Positions 11,674-19,318 are shown, counted from the stretch's first letter. The stretch: 64,000 nucleotides of DNA from Actinomycetota bacterium (GCA_005885555.1 VAWN01000046.1:38026-102025); one strand, 5' to 3'. Program-made: numbers and translations. Notes: a model not told the origin generated them from the sequence alone.

Positions 11674-11695
11674 TGTTTCACGCTACAGTGCCGTG
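11671..11695. promoter_or_regulatory. Overlapping divergent leaderless promoters with a 20-bp palindrome
   Basis: Only 22 bp separate GTG 11673 (minus) from ATG 11696 (plus). On the plus strand TACAGT (11684-11689) is six bases before ATG. On the minus strand TAGCGT is six bases before GTG. Both -10 boxes lie in one inverted repeat, CACTGT-N8-ACAGTG (11671-11690). A repressor bound there would silence both genes. This is read directly from sequence; the regulator is unknown. Confidence 0.55.
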
Positions 11696-12085
11696 ATGGT
11701 GGACGTCGCATCGATGGTGCTGTTCGCGGCCGACCTGGAACGGACCGCTGATTTCTACCGGCTGCTGGGAATCGCGCTGGCACCTGAGCGGCACGCTTCC
11801 GATCCCGAGCATGATGACGGACCGGCGCATGCCGCGACCGAACTCGGCCCGGTCCATTTCGCCGTGTACGAAGGTCCCGCGGGCACCTCGCCCGGCTTCC
11901 GCACGGCGGGCAGCACCTTCGCCGGCTTCTATGTCGACTCGCTCGACGATGCCGTGGCGGCCGTCGCCGGCCTGGGTTCGCCGGTACTGGTCGCGCACGA
12001 GGTACGCCCCTGGGGTTGCCGGGCGATCGTGACCGACCCGGACGGCCGGGCGGTGGAAGTCAACCAGCGCAACCATTGCGGGTGA
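11696..12085 (+). CDS. VOC-family (glyoxalase/dioxygenase-fold) protein
   Basis: This is a 129-residue protein with two beta-alpha-beta-beta-beta modules: FAADLERTADFYRLLG near the start, HFAVYEGPAG in the middle, and AIVTDPDGRAVEVNQ at the end. The second half keeps the usual metal-ligand region with a terminal E. Such single-domain VOC proteins isomerise, cleave or bind small molecules; the substrate is not predictable here. The ATG at 11696 is leaderless (TACAGT-N6-ATG). The stop is 3 bp before the alcohol dehydrogenase start, so the two form an operon. Confidence 0.85.
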   Translation: MVDVASMVLFAADLERTADFYRLLGIALAPERHASDPEHDDGPAHAATELGPVHFAVYEGPAGTSPGFRTAGSTFAGFYVDSLDDAVAAVAGLGSPVLVAHEVRPWGCRAIVTDPDGRAVEVNQRNHCG

Positions 12086-12088
12086 GGC

Positions 12089-13126
12089 GTGCGCGCTGTC
12101 GTCTTCGATGACTTCGGTGTGGTACCGGAGGTGCGCGAGGTACCCGATCCGACTCCTCCGCCGGGCGGTGCGGTGATCGAGGTACTCGCCACCGGTCTGT
12201 GCCGCAGCGACTGGCACGGCTGGAAGGGCCACGACCCCGACGTCCGGCCGCCGCACGTACCCGGCCACGAGTTCGCCGGTACCGTTGCCGCGGTTGGTGA
12301 CGGGGTGGTCCGGTGGCGCGCCGGTGACCGGGTGACCGCGCCGTTCGTGTGCGCCTGCGGCAGTTGCGCGAGTTGCCTCGCCGGCGACCATCAGGTGTGC
12401 GAGCGGCAGACCCAACCCGGGTTCACCCACTGGGGTTCGTTCGCGCGGTACGTGGCGGTGCGCCACGCCGACGTGAACCTGGTCCGGTTGCCCGACGCGT
12501 TGGGGTATCCCGGCGCGGCCGCGCTCGGCTGCCGCTTCGCCACGGCGTTCCGGGCCGTGGTGGCACAGGGCCGGGTGGCCGCCGGGGAATGGCTCGCGGT
12601 ACACGGCTGTGGCGGGGTGGGGCTGTCCGCCGTGATGATCGGGGCGGCCTGCGGCGCCCGGGTGGTGGCGCTCGACGTGGCCGAGGCCGCGCTGGAGTCG
12701 GCCCGCCGCTTCGGCGCGGCCGTATGCATTTCCGCGGTACCGGATCCGGCTGCCGCGGTACGGGAGGCGACCGGCGGCGGCGCACACGTGTCGATCGACG
12801 CGCTGGGCAGCCCGCAGACGTGCGTCGCATCCGTGTCGTGCCTGCGCCGCCGGGGCCGGCACGTGCAGGTCGGCCTGATGCCGCCCGCGGCCGGGCAGCC
12901 GGTGCTGCCGCTGGACCGGGTCATCGGGTACGAGCTGGAACTGCGCGGCAGTCACGGCATGCCGGCCCACGCATACCCGCAGATGCTGCGCCTGGTCGCC
13001 GCCGGGGCACTGCGGCCGGATCTCCTTGTGGCGCAGACGATCGGCCTCGACGCGGTACCGGCGGCGCTGGCTTCGATGGACCGCCCCGGCCCGGGCGGCA
13101 TCACGCTCATCGACCCGCGCGGATAG
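12089..13126 (+). CDS. Zinc-dependent alcohol dehydrogenase (medium-chain family)
   Basis: The 345-residue protein has the catalytic-zinc residues (C in TGLCRSDWHGW, H-E in VPGHEFAGTV) and the four-cysteine structural zinc loop CACGSCASCLAGDHQVC. The Rossmann motif is VHGCGGVGLSAVMIGAA, with D after VVAL favouring NAD(H). It ends with GGITLIDPRG. The start is GTG 12089, just after the VOC gene. It would oxidise an alcohol or polyol in the cytoplasm. With the divergent dehydratase it suggests polyol or sugar-acid turnover, which is inference. Confidence 0.92.
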   Translation: MRAVVFDDFGVVPEVREVPDPTPPPGGAVIEVLATGLCRSDWHGWKGHDPDVRPPHVPGHEFAGTVAAVGDGVVRWRAGDRVTAPFVCACGSCASCLAGDHQVCERQTQPGFTHWGSFARYVAVRHADVNLVRLPDALGYPGAAALGCRFATAFRAVVAQGRVAAGEWLAVHGCGGVGLSAVMIGAACGARVVALDVAEAALESARRFGAAVCISAVPDPAAAVREATGGGAHVSIDALGSPQTCVASVSCLRRRGRHVQVGLMPPAAGQPVLPLDRVIGYELELRGSHGMPAHAYPQMLRLVAAGALRPDLLVAQTIGLDAVPAALASMDRPGPGGITLIDPRG

Positions 13127-13129
13127 CGC

Positions 13130-13163
13130 GTCGGCCCGGACCCCGCACCGGGTCCGGGCCGAC
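13130..13163. terminator. Bidirectional terminator hairpin
   Basis: A perfect 14-bp inverted repeat (arms 13130-13143 and 13150-13163) with a six-base loop lies between the convergent ends of the alcohol dehydrogenase and the chitosanase gene. It is GC-rich with no clear T-run, as is common in actinobacteria. Confidence 0.8.
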
Positions 13164-13178
13164 TGTCCACACCAGGGA

Positions 13179-13871
13179 TCAGCTGTTCACCCAGGCGGTT
13201 GCCGCCGAGGATCCCTTCGACGTGATGGCGCTGTTGCTCTCCACCGGGCTCGGCTTCGCGTTCGGGAACACGATGTACGTCACCGGTCCGTCGGTGCCGC
13301 CGTTGCTCGGGTCGGGGTTGACACCGAGGTCGCGGTTGGTCGCGTAGGACGCCTCACCGATGATGTTGCTCGGGCCTTCGTCGGCGAACACCGCATACAC
13401 CATCCTGTTCTTGAAGATGATGGCCGCGGTCGTACCGGGTCTGATGCCGGCTTTCGTGTAGCTGAACCTGCTGCTGGGCAACGGGATCACGAAGTAGTGC
13501 GTGAGGTCGGCCTGGAACGGCCGGCCCTTCGAGGTCTCGAACGAGGTCTGGTTCTGGAAGCAGCAGTCGGTCTTCTCGTTGCACTTCGAGGTCCGGACGC
13601 CGTCGCAGTCCACGTCCATGTCGGCCGTCCACACGAAGGCCGAGCCGGCCTTGCAGATCGAGACGGTCGCCCTGCTGGCGTCGTCGTCGGTCTTGAAGTT
13701 GCCCTTCGAGACCTTGGTGCAACCCTTCGCGATGCGAGCCTTCAGCTGGGCGATGGTGGGGCCGGCCGCTGGCTGGACGCCGGTCGTCGTGGCAGCCATC
13801 GCCGCCGGCACGGTGATCGATGCGACCACCAGACCGGCCACGAGGATGGCGATCCTGAGTTTCCGTCGCAC
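13179..13871 (-). CDS. Secreted GH75 chitosanase
   Basis: The 230-residue product starts with a signal peptide (MRRK, then a hydrophobic stretch, cleavage near AMA-A). The mature part has the GH75 hallmarks: DMDVDCDGVRTSKCNEKTD, GRPFQADLTHYFVIPLPS, VYAVFADEGPSNIIGEAS and a C-terminal VTYIVFPNAKP. The family endo-hydrolyses chitosan outside the cell. The GTG at 13871 follows GGAGG at good spacing. It is divergent from a GH18 chitinase across about 200 AT-richer bases, so joint control by a chitin/chitosan signal is likely. Confidence 0.87.
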   Translation of the reverse strand: MRRKLRIAILVAGLVVASITVPAAMAATTTGVQPAAGPTIAQLKARIAKGCTKVSKGNFKTDDDASRATVSICKAGSAFVWTADMDVDCDGVRTSKCNEKTDCCFQNQTSFETSKGRPFQADLTHYFVIPLPSSRFSYTKAGIRPGTTAAIIFKNRMVYAVFADEGPSNIIGEASYATNRDLGVNPDPSNGGTDGPVTYIVFPNAKPSPVESNSAITSKGSSAATAWVNS

Positions 13872-13933
13872 GGGGGTACCTCCGCGGGGGGATCGGATGG
13901 TAATTGTTAGAACGGTTGCCTATCAGTTTGACT

Positions 13934-13962
13934 AATCTATTGGTCTCGATGCTCGACGTCAA
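13934..13962 (-). promoter_or_regulatory. Promoter of the chitosanase gene with a DasR-like half-site
   Basis: On the minus strand TTGACG (13962-13957), a 17-bp spacer and TAGATT (13939-13934) match a sigma-70-type promoter. The spacer and -10 region carry ATTGGTCT on the plus strand (13939-13946), equal to one half of the actinobacterial DasR operator. The second half is poorly matched, so DasR control is only a possibility. Confidence 0.45.
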
Positions 13963-13994
13963 CAGTGCCTTCCGCCTATCGAGGAACTACTATC

Positions 13995-14007
13995 AGGAAG
14001 CCTTCCT
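13995..14007. promoter_or_regulatory. Palindrome upstream of the chitinase gene
   Basis: AGGAAG-C-CTTCCT is a perfect 13-bp dyad just downstream of a possible -10 TACTAT (13988-13993), in the leader of the GH18 gene. It may be an operator. Confidence 0.35.
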
Positions 14008-14070
14008 ATTTGCGCCCGGTGCGGGGCAGAATGCCAGGTGATGGCGACTGTCCCAGAGAGGGGGATCTAT

Positions 14071-15075
14071 ATGAGAATGCGTCCGGTTCTGGTCGCAGGC
14101 GCAACGGTCATGGTGGTGGCCGCGATGGTGGCGGGTGGGGTGACCATCAGCCAGGCGGCCACCGGTACGGCGTCGAGCGCGGTGGTCGCGGCCGCCGCGG
14201 TACCGCTGGGCGGCGCGCCGTACATCTTCCCGGCGACAAGCAACAGCCCGAACCCGATCACCGCGATGAAGACGACCGGGGTCCGGGCCTACACGCTGGC
14301 GTTCATCCTCGCCAAGGGCGGCTGCAACCCGGCCTGGGACGGCTCGGGTTCGCTCACCGGTTCGGCGATCGTCAACCGGGTCAACGCGATCCGCAACGCC
14401 GGCGGTGACGTGGTCGTCTCGTTCGGCGGTGCGGCGGGTACCAAGCTCGGCAACTCCTGCGGTAGCGCTGCCGCCCTCGCCGGCGCGTACCAGAAGGTGA
14501 TCAACGCATACAAGCTGCGCGCCATCGACATCGACCTGGAGGCCGGTGAGGTGTCCCAGGGCGCCAAGGTCATCCAGGCGCTGAAGATTGTCAAGCAGAA
14601 GAACCCGTCGGTCCGGACCATCATGACGGTCGGTGTGGGCACCGGTGGCCTCGAAGGCGGCGAGGCGAAGCTGCCCGGGCTCGACGCGGCTGCCGGTTCG
14701 CCGGTCGACGTGTGGACCATCATGCCGTTCGACTTCGGCGGCCAGAGCGGCGCCAACATGGGTACCCTGACGGTCTCGATCACCAAGAAGGTGCACGCAC
14801 AGTTGAAGGCCGCGCACAAGAACCTCACCGACGCGCAGGTCTGGGCCAAGCAGGGCATCTCCTCGATGAACGGCAAGACCGACGCGAACGAGACGGTCAC
14901 CGTGAAGAACTTCCAGACGATGCTCACGTTCATCCAGCAGAACCACATGGCGCGGTTCACCTTCTGGACAATCAACCGCGACCGCGGAAACTGCGGCGGC
15001 AGTTCGGACACGTGCAGCGGTATCTCGCAGAACCCGCTCGACTTCACCAAGGTGGTCGGTCAGTTCAAAGGCTGA
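14071..15075 (+). CDS. Secreted GH18 chitinase
   Basis: The 334-residue product has a signal peptide (cleavage near SQAA-T), a short linker and one GH18 barrel. The catalytic DxDxE motif is in AIDIDLEAGE. Other barrel strands are GGDVVVSFGG, IMPFDFGG and FTFWTINRDR. No chitin-binding domain is attached. The ATG at 14071 follows GAGGGGGA. GH18 enzymes cleave chitin with retention of configuration. It is divergent from the chitosanase and ends at a strong hairpin, so it is a single-gene unit. Confidence 0.92.
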   Translation: MRMRPVLVAGATVMVVAAMVAGGVTISQAATGTASSAVVAAAAVPLGGAPYIFPATSNSPNPITAMKTTGVRAYTLAFILAKGGCNPAWDGSGSLTGSAIVNRVNAIRNAGGDVVVSFGGAAGTKLGNSCGSAAALAGAYQKVINAYKLRAIDIDLEAGEVSQGAKVIQALKIVKQKNPSVRTIMTVGVGTGGLEGGEAKLPGLDAAAGSPVDVWTIMPFDFGGQSGANMGTLTVSITKKVHAQLKAAHKNLTDAQVWAKQGISSMNGKTDANETVTVKNFQTMLTFIQQNHMARFTFWTINRDRGNCGGSSDTCSGISQNPLDFTKVVGQFKG

Positions 15076-15090
15076 CACGACGCCCACGCG

Positions 15091-15118
15091 AAGCGGCCCG
15101 GCGACTGCCGGGCCGCTT
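15091..15118 (+). terminator. Terminator of the GH18 gene
   Basis: A perfect 12-bp stem (15091-15102 with 15107-15118) with a GACT loop follows the chitinase stop by 15 bp. The sequence CTTCTGT follows. Confidence 0.85.
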
Positions 15119-15289
15119 CTTCTGTCCGATGCGTGTGGTGACTCCACAATGGAACACGCTGTGTTTGTGGTGCCCTGACGTGGAGTATTTGTATGCTGCC
15201 ATGAGCAGGCGATTACTTGGCGTCGTGTGATCGCGGCGAGTAGGTTGACCTCACCCTCCCATGTCCCGCCCACGAATGAAGGCAACATC

Positions 15290-15844
15290 ATGAGCTCGTA
15301 CACCATTACGATCACGCCGGACGACACCACACGCGCGAGTACCACACTGCGTATCGATGTTTCCGACAATGCGGCCCGGATCACCGAACTGTTGGTGCGT
15401 GCCGGCGCGGCCGCCGGACTGTCAGCGCAACAGCTTCCCGCGGTCGATCTCGACCTGTTGCTCCGCGCGGTCAATCCCGCCACGCCGACGCCGATCCCCG
15501 CCACGGTTGCCGACGACGAGACGACTGTCACCGCCGGGCCGGCACGGCGGGTACGCGGTGGCCGCAGCGCCGCCTCCCGGAGCCGCCGCGCGACGGCGAA
15601 GCAGGCCGAGCCGAAGGCCGCGACCAAGCGCGGTGCGGCCAAGACCGGCCGGGCGGCGAAGGCCGCAGTACGGGCCACGTCCGGTGGCGAGCGGGCCTAC
15701 CGCCGCGCGCCCGACGATCTGGTCCAGGTGTTCGGTGAGGTCGGTGGAGTCACCGCCGTCGCCCGGCACTACGGCGTTCCGCGGTACACCGCGCAGAGCT
15801 GGATCCGCCGGCTGCGCAACGAGGGCCTGCTACCCGCGCGCTGA
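15290..15844 (+). CDS. Basic nucleoid-associated-type protein with C-terminal helix-turn-helix
   Basis: This is a 184-residue protein in three parts. An N-terminal region of about 65 residues begins SSYTITITPDDTTR. A Lys/Arg/Ala-rich, probably disordered arm spans about 80-140 (AKQAEPKAATKRGAAKTG). A C-terminal helix-turn-helix carries DLVQVFGEVGGVTAVARHYG and YTAQSWIRRLRNEGLLP. The layout suits a histone-like DNA-binding protein. It is not Lsr2, whose core sequence is absent. GAAGG precedes the ATG at 15290. A hairpin terminator follows. The targets are unknown. Confidence 0.7.
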   Translation: MSSYTITITPDDTTRASTTLRIDVSDNAARITELLVRAGAAAGLSAQQLPAVDLDLLLRAVNPATPTPIPATVADDETTVTAGPARRVRGGRSAASRSRRATAKQAEPKAATKRGAAKTGRAAKAAVRATSGGERAYRRAPDDLVQVFGEVGGVTAVARHYGVPRYTAQSWIRRLRNEGLLPAR

Positions 15845-15852
15845 CCCCGCAC

Positions 15853-15888
15853 ACACCGGCCAGAGAGCATGCGCTTCCTGGCCGGTGT
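15853..15888 (+). terminator. Terminator hairpin after the basic HTH gene
   Basis: Arms 15853-15863 and 15878-15888 form a perfect 11-bp stem with a 14-base loop. It lies between two convergent genes, so it may serve both. Confidence 0.65.
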
Positions 15889-15930
15889 CTGCGGCAACGC
15901 AACACTGCGGTGCGTACCGACGACGCGGTG

Positions 15931-16587
15931 CTACTGCGGGCGCTCGCCGGAACGCCGCAGCGCTGACTGGCGCAGCTTGTCCGGCAGCGGCTCGGCGGCG
16001 AACAGCCGGGGCAGCAGTTCCGGTGCGAGGGTCAGCGCGCGGAACGTCACGCCGATGGTGACATCGTGTCCCGGCCGGTGTACCACGGTGACCGGATCGC
16101 CCGCCTGGATCTCACCCGGTACCACGACGCGAAGGTACGCACCGGGTGTCGCCTTTGCGGTGAAGCGTTTGACCCAGCCCTGCTCGGCCATCCAGGCCTG
16201 GAATGTCTTGCACGGGATGCGCGGGTAGGTGACTTCCAGCTCCACGGTGTCACCGATGCGCCACCGTTCACCCAGCAGCGCACCGGTCACGTCGAGCCCG
16301 GCGGTGGTGAGGTTCTCGCCGAAGGTGCCCTCCCGCAACGGCCGGCCGAGTTCGGCGGCCCAGGCGTCGAGGTCCTCCCGGGCGTACGCGTACACCGCCT
16401 GGTCCGGTCCGCCGTGGTGGACGTCGCTGCCGATGGTGTCACCGCCGAGCCCGCTGTTGCCTTTCGCGTTCGGCGCGGACACCAGTACCGGTGCGACCGT
16501 CGGGTGCTTGTCGATTCCGGTGAGTTCCCGCGATCGGCTCGCGTCTGGACGCGGTACCGCGAGGTTGACGGAGAGGAGTCGGCCCAC
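15931..16587 (-). CDS. MOSC-domain protein (YiiM-like)
   Basis: This is a 218-residue MOSC protein with the YiiM-type pattern: GDTIGSDVHHGGPDQAVYAYARED, GTFGENLTTAGLDV, GERWRIGD and the conserved cysteine region YPRIPCKTFQAWM. MOSC domains bind molybdenum cofactor and take part in sulfur transfer or in reduction of N-hydroxylated compounds; which applies here cannot be told. The start is GTG 16587, six bases after TAGGCT and with no ribosome site, so it is probably leaderless. That -10 box contains the stop codon of the upstream tetR gene. Confidence 0.87.
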   Translation of the reverse strand: MGRLLSVNLAVPRPDASRSRELTGIDKHPTVAPVLVSAPNAKGNSGLGGDTIGSDVHHGGPDQAVYAYAREDLDAWAAELGRPLREGTFGENLTTAGLDVTGALLGERWRIGDTVELEVTYPRIPCKTFQAWMAEQGWVKRFTAKATPGAYLRVVVPGEIQAGDPVTVVHRPGHDVTIGVTFRALTLAPELLPRLFAAEPLPDKLRQSALRRSGERPQ

Positions 16588-16599
16588 GGCGGCAGCCTA
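16588..16599 (-). promoter_or_regulatory. Leaderless promoter of the MOSC gene
   Basis: TAGGCT (16599-16594), then six bases, then GTG 16587. The first three bases of the -10 box are also the TAG stop of the upstream TetR gene, which lets the MOSC gene be transcribed on its own. Confidence 0.5.
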
Positions 16600-17163
16600 T
16601 GCGGGAGCGCCGAAGCCGGCGAGAGTAATACCGAGCACCGGACCGCGCGCGCGATCGTCGGGCCAGCCGTGCCGGTTGCGCAGATGCACGTATCCCCAAC
16701 ACACCGTGTTGAAGACTGCGTCGGCCAGATCCGGTGCCGGAGTGTCCGGAAGCTGAAGTGTCTTGTCCGCCGCGCCGGCGCGCAGTGCCGCGGTGAACGG
16801 ATCCAGGAAGCTGAACGCCTGCCCGGTGATGTCGCGGACCCGGTCGGCGGCCTGGTGGAATACGGCGTCGTTGACGGTCAGCAGGTGCAGGTGCCGGTCG
16901 GCCACGTCGCACAGCGCGTGCAGCGCGGTGCGCAGCCGGTCGGCACCGGTGCCGGAGTCGGCCAGCACCGACCACATCGCGTCGCGGTAGTCCCGGGTCA
17001 GCCGGGACAGCAGGCCGTCGATGAGGCTGTCCTGGGTGACTCCCTGGCGCCACAGGGTGACCCGTGAGCGGCCGGCCCGTTCGGCGACCCGCTCCAGGGT
17101 CAGTCCGCCGACCCCGTGCTCGGCCAGGATCACCACGACGGCGTCGAGCAGTCGGTCGTCCAT
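16597..17163 (-). CDS. TetR-family transcriptional regulator
   Basis: The 188-residue protein has an N-terminal TetR DNA-binding domain (ILAEHGVGGLTLERVAERAGRSRVTLWRQG) and a helical ligand-binding part. The ATG at 17163 is preferred over one at 17202; it lies seven bases after TAGGAT. The divergent neighbour starts 82 bp away, and the gap holds a 20-bp palindrome, so autoregulation plus control of that neighbour is likely. The ligand is unknown. Confidence 0.88.
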   Translation of the reverse strand: MDDRLLDAVVVILAEHGVGGLTLERVAERAGRSRVTLWRQGVTQDSLIDGLLSRLTRDYRDAMWSVLADSGTGADRLRTALHALCDVADRHLHLLTVNDAVFHQAADRVRDITGQAFSFLDPFTAALRAGAADKTLQLPDTPAPDLADAVFNTVCWGYVHLRNRHGWPDDRARGPVLGITLAGFGAPA

Positions 17164-17193
17164 GCGACAGATCCTATCAGCGGCGTTGCGTTC

Positions 17194-17213
17194 GTGAAAC
17201 ATCAGTGTTTCAC
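17194..17213. promoter_or_regulatory. Probable TetR operator
   Basis: GTGAAAC-N6-GTTTCAC is a perfect dyad midway between the divergent tetR gene and the DinB-like/TPR gene. Size and position fit a TetR operator. Its half GTTTCAC also occurs once in the 11671-11690 palindrome. Confidence 0.7.
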
Positions 17214-17244
17214 TGAGGGGGCGTACCGATCGAAGGAGGCGGAG

Positions 17245-17940
17245 ATGGAGCAGCGACCGTTGCGGGCGGGGGTACTGCGCCTGCTCGAAGCCGCGCGCAA
17301 CGAGGAGTGGACGCTGGACCGGTCGCTCGGGGACGAGCGGGAATGCCCGGGACTGCGCGAGGCGGTGGCCCGCGCCAACGCCGGGCGGCGGGCCGCGGTC
17401 GAACTTCTCGCGCGGGTACGGGCGGGGGAGCGGGTGGACGAATGCGCCGCGCCGGCGGTCTCCGACGTGGGTACCTGGGAGCAGGTGCACACCGACGGAC
17501 ACCGCGCGCTGTCCGAGCTCGTCGCCGCGCTCGACGAGGCCGACGAGGACCTGCTGTCGGCCGAGCCGGGGATCGCCCGGGACCATCCGCAGTACATCTG
17601 GCGGCACGTCGTCAGCTCCGGTGCCCGCGGGCCGCTGGAGAGCTACTCGGCATGGCATCACGGCAAGGGCCGCGAGGTCGAGGCGATCGGGGTGCTCAGC
17701 CGGTGGTACGAGGCGGTTCGGGGCGCCTCGTTGCCCACCAAGGCGCTCTCCGACGCCAGCTACGACCTCGCCTGCGGGCTCGCCCGGGCGGGCCGGTTGG
17801 ACGAGGCGATGCGGTACCTGCCGGATGCCTTCTCCTACAACGACCGCGCCGCGGTACCCGTGCTGAAAGCCTGGGCCCGCACGGACCGCGACCTGGCCGT
17901 CCTCGGCGACCGGCCGGATTTCCGCACCCTCGTCGGGTGA
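17245..17940 (+). CDS. DinB/ClbS-like protein with a C-terminal TPR end-of-group domain
   Basis: This is a 231-residue soluble protein. The first 165 residues or so form a helical domain (DRSLGDERECPGLREAVAR, QYIWRHVVSSG, ESYSAWHHG) resembling DinB/ClbS-type four-helix proteins, a weak match. The last 60 residues (SYDLACGLARAGRLDEAMRY, WARTDRDLAVLGDRPDFRTL) match the TPR end-of-group motif clearly. The ATG at 17245 has a near-perfect GAAGGAGG site. It is the likely target of the divergent TetR. ClbS-type proteins neutralise reactive toxins, so a stress or toxin-defence role is possible but unproven. Confidence 0.6.
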   Translation: MEQRPLRAGVLRLLEAARNEEWTLDRSLGDERECPGLREAVARANAGRRAAVELLARVRAGERVDECAAPAVSDVGTWEQVHTDGHRALSELVAALDEADEDLLSAEPGIARDHPQYIWRHVVSSGARGPLESYSAWHHGKGREVEAIGVLSRWYEAVRGASLPTKALSDASYDLACGLARAGRLDEAMRYLPDAFSYNDRAAVPVLKAWARTDRDLAVLGDRPDFRTLVG

Positions 17941-17947
17941 GTGACCG

Positions 17948-17970
17948 GGCCCGGGGGCAACCCCCGGGCC
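17948..17970. terminator. Bidirectional terminator hairpin
   Basis: Arms 17948-17957 and 17961-17970 (10 bp, perfect, three-base loop) lie between two convergent genes. Confidence 0.75.
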
Positions 17971-17976
17971 GCGTCC

Positions 17977-18315
17977 TCACCTGCTCAGCTTGCTCTTCAT
18001 CTTGCTGGCCACCCGCTTGGCGTCGCGCGTCTTGTTCCTGGCCTCCGTGCGGGCGCCGTTGGCGCGGCCCTTCACGTCGCGCCAGACGCGTTCGGCGCGG
18101 TTCTTCGGCTTGTTGCGCGACTGGCGCCAGCGCAGCGTGCCGATGGCCGCGGCGGCCGCGACGAGACCGGCCAGGATGCCGCCGCCCCAACGGATCGACT
18201 TACGGGTCGTCGTGTCCGTCCGCTCGGCCAGTTCGCTGACCGTCCCACCCAGGTCGGAGCGGGTGCGGGTGAGGTCGTCGCGCAGTTCGTCGACGGTCGC
18301 GTTCTTCTTGGTCAT
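17977..18315 (-). CDS. DUF3618-domain membrane protein
   Basis: This is a 112-residue protein. The N-terminal DUF3618 motif DELRDDLTRTRSDLGGTVSELAERTD is followed by one membrane helix (about 50-66) and a very basic tail rich in K/R (KMKSKLSR at the end). Such proteins occur with phage-holin-like proteins in actinobacteria; their role is unknown but probably in the envelope. The ATG overlaps the stop of the upstream holin-like gene (ATGA), so translation is coupled. Confidence 0.85.
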   Translation of the reverse strand: MTKKNATVDELRDDLTRTRSDLGGTVSELAERTDTTTRKSIRWGGGILAGLVAAAAAIGTLRWRQSRNKPKNRAERVWRDVKGRANGARTEARNKTRDAKRVASKMKSKLSR

Positions 18316-18749
18316 CAGTGTCCCCTCTTCCTGACCGCTTCGGTCACGGTCTGTACGTCGGCCTTGACACTGTTCAAGGTCTGCTCGGGCGTGGCCGGCG
18401 AACCGCGGCGGATCTGGCCCCGGCCCAGCAGACCGAGTACCCCGGCCACGGCGAACAGCACGACGGCGACGATCAGCGCGGCCAGCCACGCGGGCAGCAC
18501 GAGCGCGAGCAGCAGCACGGCGGTGGCGATGAGTACGCCGATTCCGTACATCGCCACCACGCCCGCGGTGCCGAACAGGCCCGCGCCCACGCCGAAGCGG
18601 CGCGCCTTGACCGACATCTCCATGCGGGCGAACTGGAGCTCGTCGCGGACCAGCCGGGTGAGCTGGTCCCCGGCCAACCGGACCAGTTCCGCCGTCGTGG
18701 CTTCGGCCCGGTCCACGGTCTCGTGACTGGTGAGTTGCTGATCCGCCAT
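18315..18749 (-). CDS. Phage holin-like (Holin-X/DUF1469-type) membrane protein
   Basis: The 144-residue protein has a cytoplasmic helix (TAELVRLAGDQLTRLVRDELQF) followed by two closely spaced membrane segments (about 60-110), the pattern of the actinobacterial holin-X superfamily. The ATG at 18749 follows GGAG. It forms an operon with the DUF3618 gene. This pair is common in actinobacteria and is not evidence of a prophage. The role is unknown. Confidence 0.82.
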   Translation of the reverse strand: MADQQLTSHETVDRAEATTAELVRLAGDQLTRLVRDELQFARMEMSVKARRFGVGAGLFGTAGVVAMYGIGVLIATAVLLLALVLPAWLAALIVAVVLFAVAGVLGLLGRGQIRRGSPATPEQTLNSVKADVQTVTEAVRKRGH

Positions 18750-18871
18750 CGTCACTCCGTTCGCTCATCCTTGCAATGCCCAGGTGCGGCGTAAGTCAAC
18801 CCTTGCGCCCATTCGTAGCGGACCGCGGGACTCGACGAGCGGTTTACCGGAACACAGTGCCGTAACGGCGC

Positions 18872-18899
18872 GGTGCCGGTCGACGTATCGACCGGCACC
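18872..18899 (-). terminator. Terminator after the small membrane protein gene
   Basis: A perfect 11-bp stem (18872-18882 with 18889-18899) with a six-base loop lies 30 bp past the stop of the minus-strand gene at 18929. Confidence 0.7.
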
Positions 18900-18928
18900 A
18901 CGCCGCCTGGTGAGCTGATCCGGCCCGG

Positions 18929-19084
18929 CTACCAGTAGTGGCGCCGGCCGGCGACCGGGCGGCCGATCGAGCCGAGCAGGAACAGGATCGCTCCGACCAC
19001 GAGCAGGATGATGCCGATCGTGGTGAGGATCGAGATGTGTAGGAGCAGCCCCAGGATGAGCAGGATGACGCCCAGGATGATCAT
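18929..19084 (-). CDS. Small two-helix membrane protein (DUF6131-like)
   Basis: This is a 51-residue, highly hydrophobic protein with two membrane segments (ILGVILLILGLLL and IGIILLVVGAILFLLG) and a short polar tail GRPVAGRRHYW. It resembles small actinobacterial envelope proteins of unknown function. GGAG precedes the ATG at 19084. It is a single-gene unit ending at a hairpin. Confidence 0.75.
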   Translation of the reverse strand: MIILGVILLILGLLLHISILTTIGIILLVVGAILFLLGSIGRPVAGRRHYW

Positions 19085-19239
19085 GTTGTGCTCCGAATTC
19101 TTGTCACCGGGATTGCGGATAGCCAGCGAGTACCCCGATCGACGTACCACTAATCCTGAATGCGCCCCTGCCCCGGTAACCGCTCTCCGGCACGCGCCGG
19201 TGTCTGGCCTGGTCGGACGGGACAATCTATCGAAGCTTA

Positions 19240-19289
19240 TTGACAAGCGGGTTGTCGCCGGGTTATCAATCTAGGTCAGAGAGCGCTCT
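19240..19289 (+). promoter_or_regulatory. Promoter and LacI-type operator of the GH64 gene
   Basis: TTGACA (19240-19245), an 18-bp spacer and TATCAA (19264-19269) form a good promoter. Just downstream the palindrome AGAGCGCTCT (19280-19289) has the AGCGCT core of LacI-family operators of the CebR type. Its position over the early transcribed region suits repression. The regulator is not in this window. Confidence 0.6.
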
Positions 19290-19318
19290 AACACACGGCC
19301 CCGGCCCGGGAGGCTGCC

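Noticed and set aside
15290..15844. Lsr2 identity for the basic HTH protein
   Set aside because: The Lsr2 core and its C-terminal AT-hook motif are absent; only the general basic architecture is shared.
17977..19084. Prophage remnant, because of the holin-like gene
   Set aside because: Holin-X and DUF3618 pairs are ordinary chromosomal genes in actinobacteria; no other phage gene is present.
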